From: Acidobacteriota bacterium
GTDB taxonomy: Bacteria; Acidobacteriota; Blastocatellia; Pyrinomonadales; Pyrinomonadaceae
Assembly: GCA_023415725.1 (NCBI GenBank)
Contig: JAEZJR010000240.1
Span: 1-10,567, forward strand
Length of the DNA: 10,567 bases
Direction: 5' to 3'
Shown here: piece by piece, positions 5,587-10,567 of the stretch
How the letters are laid out: each line of letters begins with the position of its first letter
How positions within the stretch are numbered: the first letter of the stretch is position 1
Translations under genes and position numbers: made by a program
The notes under the pieces: generated by a model
Told to the model about the DNA's origin: nothing
The model's database searches: none
What the model saw: the letters and a program-made list of their open reading frames with translations, nothing else

Positions 5587-6591
5587 ATGACCAAGATAGT
5601 ATTTACTAATGGCTGCTTCGACCTGCTACATCCCGGTCATGTCGATCTGCTCTCACGCGCAAAAGCTCTCGGGGACCGATTGGTCGTCGGCATCAATAGT
5701 GATGAGTCGGTACGGTCAATAAAAGGCCCGGGCAGGCCGGTCCAGAACGCCGAAGCAAGGAAAGCCGTTTTGCTTGCCCTTAAGTCGGTCGATGAAGTCG
5801 TCATCTTCGACGAACTCACCCCTGAACGGGTAATTAAAGATATCCGCCCGAATGTGCTCGTGAAGGGTGGAGATTGGAAGTTGGATGAGATCGTGGGGGC
5901 AGATTTTGTGAAGCAGAATGGCGGTGAAGTGTACTCTTTGCCCCTTGTCGACGGATATTCCACATCGAAACTGATTCAAGCAAACGAGAAGAAAACTGTT
6001 CAAGGTCTTACGGACGATCTGCTCTCGGCATCGTTCGCGGAACATCTTGCCACCTTCGACAAACTCATAGCGGACGGTCGCGATTCGATCAGGAAGTGTG
6101 GTGAACTGATCGTCGAAACGTTCAAAAGCGGCGGGAAGATCCTGGTGTGCGGGAACGGCGGGAGCGCTGCGGATTCGCAGCATATCGCGGCCGAATTCGT
6201 CGGAAGGTACGAAACTGAAAGACGTTCCCTCCCGGCCATCGCACTTACAACCGACACGTCCGCGTTGACGGCACTGGCGAACGATTACGATTTCGAACGC
6301 GTCTTCGCCCGGCAGGTGGAATCGCTCGCGAACGACGGAGATTGCCTCATAGCGATCAGCACCAGCGGGAATTCACCAAACGTGATCGCCGCAGCAATGG
6401 AAGCGAGACGAAAAGGGACGAAGGTGGTAGGCCTGACCGGAGCAAGCGGTAAAAAGCTCGCTTCCCTCTCGGATGCGGCGGTGCTGGTGCCCGCGCAACG
6501 AACTGCCAGGGTTCAGGAAGCACACATCACGATCGCGCATGTTTGGTGCGAAATGGTCGATATCGCATTCTCGGAGGGCTCGGATCGTTGA
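5587..6591 (+). CDS. Fusion: heptose-1-phosphate nucleotidyltransferase (RfaE2) + sedoheptulose-7-phosphate isomerase (GmhA)
   Basis: This 334-residue cytoplasmic protein joins two ADP-heptose pathway enzymes. Residues 1-131 match the HldE C-terminal (RfaE2) nucleotidyltransferase: [12 protein letters not shown] (8-19, with the HxGH site), INSD, KGPGRPV (46-52), LVKGGDW (91-97) and a DGYSTSKLI ending. Residues about 145-330 match GmhA, a SIS-fold isomerase that turns sedoheptulose 7-phosphate into heptose 7-phosphate. They show [20 protein letters not shown] (188-207) and STSGNSPNV (258-266). The expected metal ligands are present: H199, E203, Q310 and H318. Both active sites look intact, so the fusion should catalyse the first and last steps. 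RfaE2 is usually fused to the kinase (HldE) or stands alone, and GmhA usually stands alone. No clear ribosome site precedes the ATG. The stop overlaps the TTG start of the kinase gene. Confidence 0.92.
   Translation: MTKIVFTNGCFDLLHPGHVDLLSRAKALGDRLVVGINSDESVRSIKGPGRPVQNAEARKAVLLALKSVDEVVIFDELTPERVIKDIRPNVLVKGGDWKLDEIVGADFVKQNGGEVYSLPLVDGYSTSKLIQANEKKTVQGLTDDLLSASFAEHLATFDKLIADGRDSIRKCGELIVETFKSGGKILVCGNGGSAADSQHIAAEFVGRYETERRSLPAIALTTDTSALTALANDYDFERVFARQVESLANDGDCLIAISTSGNSPNVIAAAMEARRKGTKVVGLTGASGKKLASLSDAAVLVPAQRTARVQEAHITIAHVWCEMVDIAFSEGSDR
6573..6577 (+). promoter_or_regulatory. Shine-Dalgarno deciding the TTG start of the heptose kinase gene
   Basis: GGAGG inside the end of the fusion gene lies ten bases before a TTG at 6588-6590. 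That TTG overlaps the fusion stop (TTGA) and is in frame with the kinase. It supports a translationally coupled TTG start and not the further upstream in-frame ATG at 6543. Confidence 0.6.
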
Positions 6592-7553
6592 TCGACAATT
6601 TCGTTAACACCAGGTTGCTAGTGGTCGGCGACGTTATGCTCGACCGATATTGGTGGGGCAGCGTCAACCGAATTTCCCCGGAGGCCCCCGTACCGGTAAT
6701 AAACCTCGAGCGCACTTCGTCAAAACCGGGCGGAGCAGCCAATGTGGCTTTGAACGCGGCGGCCTTGGGGGCCCATGTAACGCTGCTCTCGGCTATCGGC
6801 CACGATTCAGAGGGCGAGGAACTTGCGGACGTACTTACTGCTCGCGGAGTGTCTGCAGGGTTTCTCATCCGTGTCCCGGGCCGGCGGACATCGGTCAAAA
6901 CACGGATAATTGCCCATAGCCAGCAGGTTACACGAGTCGATAGTGAACAGGTCGACCAATTGTCAGAGGAGACTTCAGGTCTACTTCTGGATTCTTTCAA
7001 TGAGGCGTTAGACACCGCAGATGCCGTAATTATTTCGGATTATGCGAAAGGAACTCTTGCTGATGACCTGCTCCGTACGGTTATCGAAAAGGCAAATGCC
7101 TTAGGGAAATACATTCTCGCGGACCCTAAGGGAAAGCACTATCAGAAATACTTTGGTGCTACGATCCTGACGCCAAATCGCCGTGAGGCGGCGGAAGCTT
7201 GCAAACTCGACGATTCGGATTCGGAAGTAGTAAGGAAATCTGGTGAAACTTTGCTTAAGGAGTGCGGGCTGAGGCACGTTCTCATAACCGAAGGCGAACA
7301 CGGGATGACACTGTTCGGTAACGGCGACCAACCGTATCACCTTGACGCTTCTGTGCACCAGGTCTATGACGTTACAGGCGCGGGGGATTCGGTGATCGCA
7401 TGTCTGGGGGTTGCAATGGCGGCAGGTTTATCTGCTCGCGAGGCGTGTAAGATGGCAAACGCGGCCGGTGGGATCAGCGTTCAGCATGTCGGTACGCATG
7501 CAGTCACTTTCGATGAACTGAGGGAGGAACTGGGGCGTTCCTCGTCGTATTGA
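6588..7553 (+). CDS. D-glycero-beta-D-manno-heptose-7-phosphate kinase (RfaE1 / HldE N-domain, PfkB family)
   Basis: A stand-alone ribokinase/PfkB-family sugar kinase of 321 residues from the TTG start. It phosphorylates heptose 7-phosphate at C1 in ADP-heptose synthesis. RfaE1 hallmarks are [21 protein letters not shown] near the N-terminus, APVPVI, the substrate loop [11 protein letters not shown], and SDYAKG in the middle. DPKGK and TPNRREA follow, and near the C-terminus [11 protein letters not shown] holds the PfkB anion hole and catalytic Asp. The nucleotidyltransferase half that completes HldE in enterobacteria is absent here; it lies in the preceding gene, fused to GmhA. Gene order and the 4-bp overlap show joint translation. 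The phosphatase GmhB, needed between this step and nucleotidyl transfer, is not in the window. An upstream ATG (6543) is in frame but would overlap the fusion gene by 49 bases. Confidence 0.92.
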   Translation: MIDNFVNTRLLVVGDVMLDRYWWGSVNRISPEAPVPVINLERTSSKPGGAANVALNAAALGAHVTLLSAIGHDSEGEELADVLTARGVSAGFLIRVPGRRTSVKTRIIAHSQQVTRVDSEQVDQLSEETSGLLLDSFNEALDTADAVIISDYAKGTLADDLLRTVIEKANALGKYILADPKGKHYQKYFGATILTPNRREAAEACKLDDSDSEVVRKSGETLLKECGLRHVLITEGEHGMTLFGNGDQPYHLDASVHQVYDVTGAGDSVIACLGVAMAAGLSAREACKMANAAGGISVQHVGTHAVTFDELREELGRSSSY

Positions 7554-7642
7554 TGACAAAGTGGTTGACGATGGGAGGAACCAGGCCGGTTGGCATGCAG
7601 CGAACGCGGGAACGGAAACTACTACAAAGGTCCTTGAGGTAG
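7553..7642 (+). CDS. Possible 29-residue ORF coupled to the heptose kinase stop
   Basis: The kinase stop is written TGATG, and the ATG (7553-7555) opens a 29-codon frame ending in TAG at 7640-7642. The product is basic (several Arg and Lys in the second half) and resembles nothing I know. Coupling by a stop/start overlap is suggestive, but chance is a fair explanation at this length. Confidence 0.15.
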   Translation: MTKWLTMGGTRPVGMQRTRERKLLQRSLR

Positions 7643-7672
7643 CGATTACATACCGTGCTTTGTGAAAGGACA

Positions 7673-8401
7673 ATGACGAGCGGTTGTAGTGAGAAGCAAA
7701 GGCTGTGGGTGGTTACGGATTGCTATTATCCAGACGCCGTCCCGACCGGGGAGCACCTCTCGCAGATCGCTGAGGGGATGACCGAGGAATTTGACGTAAG
7801 GGTTATCTGCGGTCGCCCGAGTCGCCTATCGCGCGGTATCCAGATACCGGGTCGCGAAATGCGAAACGGGGTAGAGATCTTCCGAGTTTGGGGTACACAG
7901 CTCGACAAAAACGTCTTTACCAAACGGATCGTGAACCTCTTTACTTTCGGTTTTGCGATATTCTGGAGATCACTTAGAAGCTTCCGTCAGGGCGATAGGG
8001 TCCTTGTGGCGACCGCCCCGCCTAACCTACCTTTCACAACGGCAATCGCCAGTCTGGTGAGGGGGTGTTCTTATTCCCTTCTTATTCACGATCTCTACCC
8101 GGACCAGCTAGTCGCTCTGGGGAAGTTAAAAGACAACTCCGTTTCCGTGAACGTGATGCACTTTGCCAATGCGTGGCTTTTTAAGCACGCGGCCAGGATA
8201 CTTGTTGGCGGCGATGATATGGCAGAGCTCGTTTCGGCGCGGACGTATGGATCGGGGGTACCGATCAAGACGATCCCGTATTTGGCCAAATATGACAGCA
8301 AGGACGAACTTTCTGAAATTGGAAAGCCAGAGCAAAGCCCTGCTGAAAAGACACTTAATTTCGATGCAAGTCTTCAGCGTTACCTGGAGGCCCTTCGGTA
8401 G
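7673..8401 (+). pseudogene. GT4-type glycosyltransferase (WbuB/WcaI-like) lacking its C-terminal domain
   Basis: The 242-residue product matches the N-terminal, acceptor-side domain of GT-B glycosyltransferases of the WbuB/WcaI kind: LWVVTDCYYPDAVPTGEHL, then RVICGRPS, NGVEIFRVWGT, the A-P-P-N-L-P strand, HDLYPDQLVALG and ARILVGGDDMAELV. Relatives are about 400 residues long. After KTIPYLA, where an I-P-N-W-A-D and a second Rossmann domain with the sugar-nucleotide site (E-x7-E) are expected, only about 40 residues remain. The last of these (NFDASLQRYLEAL) resemble the terminal helix of such enzymes. I infer an in-frame internal deletion of the C-terminal domain, giving a probably inactive remnant, or a partner protein if still expressed. 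ATG 7673 is chosen with AAAGGA just upstream; a GTG at 7655 is in frame. The position after heptose genes suggests an LPS or polysaccharide role originally. Confidence 0.65.
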
Positions 8402-8414
8402 GATTCTCGGCTAA

Positions 8415-8552
8415 TGGGTTCTTGGGTTTTACCAGCAAACGGCTGCTCGGATCGATCAGGTAAGGAAGCTAGACCGCTGCCTTGAAAGCTACGGTTTTGA
8501 AAGTATTTGGGATTTCGCTAAACTCGGTTGTCTTGTTCCCTTCGGAAAAGTG
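8415..8552 (+). other. Open, coding-like stretch between the glycosyltransferase remnant and mutS
   Basis: After a TAA at 8412-8414 the frame used by mutS is open through 46 codons up to the mutS start, with no ATG or TTG inside it and a GTG only at 8550. The translation (for example IDQVRKLDRCLESYGFES then IWDFAKLGCLVPF) looks protein-like, but I cannot assign it. It may be the 3' remains of a gene removed with the glycosyltransferase domain, or chance. Confidence 0.25.
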
Positions 8553-10567
8553 ATGCAGAACGCAACGCCGATGCTCCGGCAATACCTCGAGATAAAAAAG
8601 AGCTACCCTGGGACGATCCTGTTCTTCAGGCTAGGCGACTTCTACGAGATGTTCAACGAAGACGCATTGGTGGGATCGCGCGAACTCGAGATCACGCTAA
8701 CTGCTCGGCAGAAAGACTCGCCCAACCCTATTCCCATGTGCGGAATTCCCTATCACGCGGCGGCCGGGTACATTTCCCGTCTTGTGCGAAAGGGTTACCG
8801 CGTAGCTATCTGTGAGCAGGCCGAACCGGCCAGCAAAGGAGTAAAGTTGGTGAAGCGTGAGGTGGTGAGGGTCATTACCCCTGGCACGTCTATCGACGAT
8901 CAGCTAGGTAGCTCTCGGAATTCGACGTATTTGGCGGCGGTGTGCGGTTCAGCCGAGAGTTTTGCTGCTGCTGTTCTGGAACTCTCGACAGGGGAGTTTC
9001 ATGTCACTCAAATTACTGGCCCTCAAGCCTGGGCAAAGCTCAGTGAGCAGCTTGAGTGCTTCGGGCCCGCGGAAATACTATTTCCCTCTGCCTTCGAACG
9101 TTTCGTTAGAAATACCATCCCCGGTACAGGTAAAGGTCAGACAGGGTTGATCGATATCAACTCACCCAATTCAACCCTTTCCGGCGAAGGCCCGACATTT
9201 ACGCCCCTGGATGATAATGAATTTGACCTAGGCGGTTGTACTGCAGAGCTCACAAGCCATTTCAGGGTCAAGGAATTAAGGGGGTTAGGGCTCGATGAAC
9301 GAAATGAAGCGATCCGGGCTGCAGGAGCATGCCTGAGGTATGCGAAACACACTCAGAAATCGGCAGCGGAACACATTTCCGAGATCAAGTATTTTGAGAC
9401 CAACGAGTTCATGGTTCTCGACGCGGTCACGTTGCGAAATCTTGAGATCCTAGAGGGCCGCAACGACAACAATAAGCACACATTATTTAATGTAATAGAT
9501 GAGACCATTACCGGTATGGGCTGCCGGCTGCTCCGGGCATGGCTTAGCCGCCCGTCGATCAAGCTGTCGGAAATTCAAACCCGTCAGGCGGCAGTCTCCG
9601 AACTGACTGATTCCATCCTTAGGGATAAGATCCGGTCCCTTCTGAAGGAGGTCGCCGATCTCGAACGTTTGGTCGGACGGCTAAATCTGGGAAACTGCAC
9701 CCCGCGTGATCTATTGGCTCTATGTAAGTCGATAGGGCAAGCTCCGCTGATCAACCGCGAATTATCCGATTCACGGTCACTTCTATTACAAGTGCTGTCC
9801 GAGAATATTTTCGAACTTCCGGGATTGGTCGATCTGCTCTTTAGGTCGATCGTAGTCGATCCTCCAATTAATCTAGCCGACGGTGGCGTCATAAAGGATG
9901 GCTACGATGCTGAGCTTGATGAATTGAGATCGATCTCCCGTTCAGGCAAGCAGACCATCGCTGGGTTTGAGGAGGCCGAACGCGAGAGGACGGGAATTCC
10001 AACTCTGAAGGTCCGGTTTAATAACGTATTCGGTTACTACATTGAAATATCGAAGGCGCAATTAGCCCGGGTCCCCGAGGACTACGAGCGTAAACAAACA
10101 CTTGCCAATGCTGAACGGTTCACTACTCCCCAGCTGAAGGAGTGGGAGCAAAAGGTCTTGGGGGCAGAAGATCGGATCGTCCAGTTGGAGGCCGAGATCT
10201 TCTCTCGCGTCAGGGATGTCGCGAAGGCCGAGACAGCTAAGTTGCAGGCTACCGCTCGAGCGATAGCGACCCTGGACGCACTGGCCGCATTGGCGGAAAC
10301 GGCCACTAAGCGGAATTATGTTTGTCCCGTCCTTCACGACGGCGATGAGGTTGAGATAAAAAGCGGCCGACATCCCGTGGTGGAGGCGTTCATCGGCGAG
10401 TCGTTCGTTCCGAACGATCTTTACCTAAACAACTCGACCGACCGTTTGTTGATCGTGACGGGGCCAAACATGGGCGGAAAGTCGACAGTCTTGAGGCAGG
10501 CCGCTCTAATTCAGGTTCTTGCACAGATCGGGGCGTTCGTGCCGGCAGCGTCTGCTCGACTTCCGGT
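8553..10567 (+). CDS. mutS: DNA mismatch repair protein MutS (partial, open at window end)
   Basis: MutS binds mismatches and small loops as a dimer and uses ATP to license repair with MutL. The frame is open without interruption for 671 codons and leaves the window before the stop; relatives are about 850-880 residues, so roughly 200 are missing. The N-terminal domain has TPMLRQYLEIK and the mismatch-wedging F-Y-E at 30-32. CGIPYHAAAGYISRLV, YRVAICEQAEPA and RVITPGTSID follow. The core shows NEFMVLDAVTLRNLEIL, GCRLLRAWLSRP, and FNNVFGYYIEISKA near 490. The ATPase begins with GRHPVVE (605-611) and Walker A TGPNMGGKST (636-645); Walker B and later motifs lie beyond the edge. The ATG at 8553 fits the family start (a GTG one codon earlier is possible); GGA six bases upstream is a weak ribosome site. 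Nothing suggests inactivation. Confidence 0.97.
   Translation, partial: MQNATPMLRQYLEIKKSYPGTILFFRLGDFYEMFNEDALVGSRELEITLTARQKDSPNPIPMCGIPYHAAAGYISRLVRKGYRVAICEQAEPASKGVKLVKREVVRVITPGTSIDDQLGSSRNSTYLAAVCGSAESFAAAVLELSTGEFHVTQITGPQAWAKLSEQLECFGPAEILFPSAFERFVRNTIPGTGKGQTGLIDINSPNSTLSGEGPTFTPLDDNEFDLGGCTAELTSHFRVKELRGLGLDERNEAIRAAGACLRYAKHTQKSAAEHISEIKYFETNEFMVLDAVTLRNLEILEGRNDNNKHTLFNVIDETITGMGCRLLRAWLSRPSIKLSEIQTRQAAVSELTDSILRDKIRSLLKEVADLERLVGRLNLGNCTPRDLLALCKSIGQAPLINRELSDSRSLLLQVLSENIFELPGLVDLLFRSIVVDPPINLADGGVIKDGYDAELDELRSISRSGKQTIAGFEEAERERTGIPTLKVRFNNVFGYYIEISKAQLARVPEDYERKQTLANAERFTTPQLKEWEQKVLGAEDRIVQLEAEIFSRVRDVAKAETAKLQATARAIATLDALAALAETATKRNYVCPVLHDGDEVEIKSGRHPVVEAFIGESFVPNDLYLNNSTDRLLIVTGPNMGGKSTVLRQAALIQVLAQIGAFVPAASARLP

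Noticed and set aside
5716..6183. 155-codon minus-strand ORF inside the heptose fusion gene
   Set aside because: Antisense shadow; both catalytic halves of the + strand gene cover this region with intact motifs.
6527..7015. 162-codon minus-strand ORF opposite the heptose kinase
   Set aside because: Antisense shadow, Ser/Thr/Arg-rich, no domain signature.

Overview
The window carries ten protein-coding genes, one of them cut by the right edge. The DNA has middling GC. The genes are typical of a Gram-negative chromosome: ADP-heptose synthesis for LPS inner core, tRNA t6A synthesis and mismatch repair. Gene style (PqqD-type and HPr-kinase-like genes beside housekeeping genes, frequent TTG starts) reminds me of Acidobacteriota such as Blastocatellia. 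That is an impression, not a demonstrated placement.

Left part (1-2768): a secreted PQQ-type beta-propeller protein on the + strand converges on a leftward group, tsaB -> rimI -> a small DUF465/YdcH-like gene. A GC-rich hairpin at the convergent ends looks like a shared terminator. The DUF465 gene has its own good extended -10 promoter. tsaB and rimI sit almost stop-to-start, a common pairing (tRNA threonylcarbamoyladenosine synthesis and ribosomal-protein acetylation).

Middle (2923-5297): a leftward three-gene accessory cassette: an HprK-like P-loop kinase, a PqqD-domain protein, and a nucleotidyltransferase of the NTP_transf_5 type. The PqqD protein is the most unusual object here. After the PqqD domain it has a twin-arginine-like, signal-like hydrophobic segment and then a short tail with six cysteines, the last four at exact six-residue spacing. 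The gene set resembles the annotated 'HPr-rel' systems and the accessory kinase/nucleotidyltransferase genes of some lasso-peptide clusters. No peptidase, cyclase, radical SAM or transporter gene is present in the window. A promoter with 17-bp spacing lies in front of the kinase.

Right part (5587-10567): rightward genes for heptose activation. A fusion joins the heptose-1-phosphate nucleotidyltransferase (RfaE2 / HldE C-domain) to the sedoheptulose-7-phosphate isomerase GmhA. It is followed, with a 4-bp stop/TTG-start overlap, by the heptose-7-phosphate kinase (RfaE1 / HldE N-domain). GmhB is not in the window. Next comes a GT4-type glycosyltransferase that lacks its nucleotide-sugar-binding domain, then a short junction region, then mutS, open at the window end. 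No tRNA, rRNA, CRISPR array, insertion sequence or att site was recognised.
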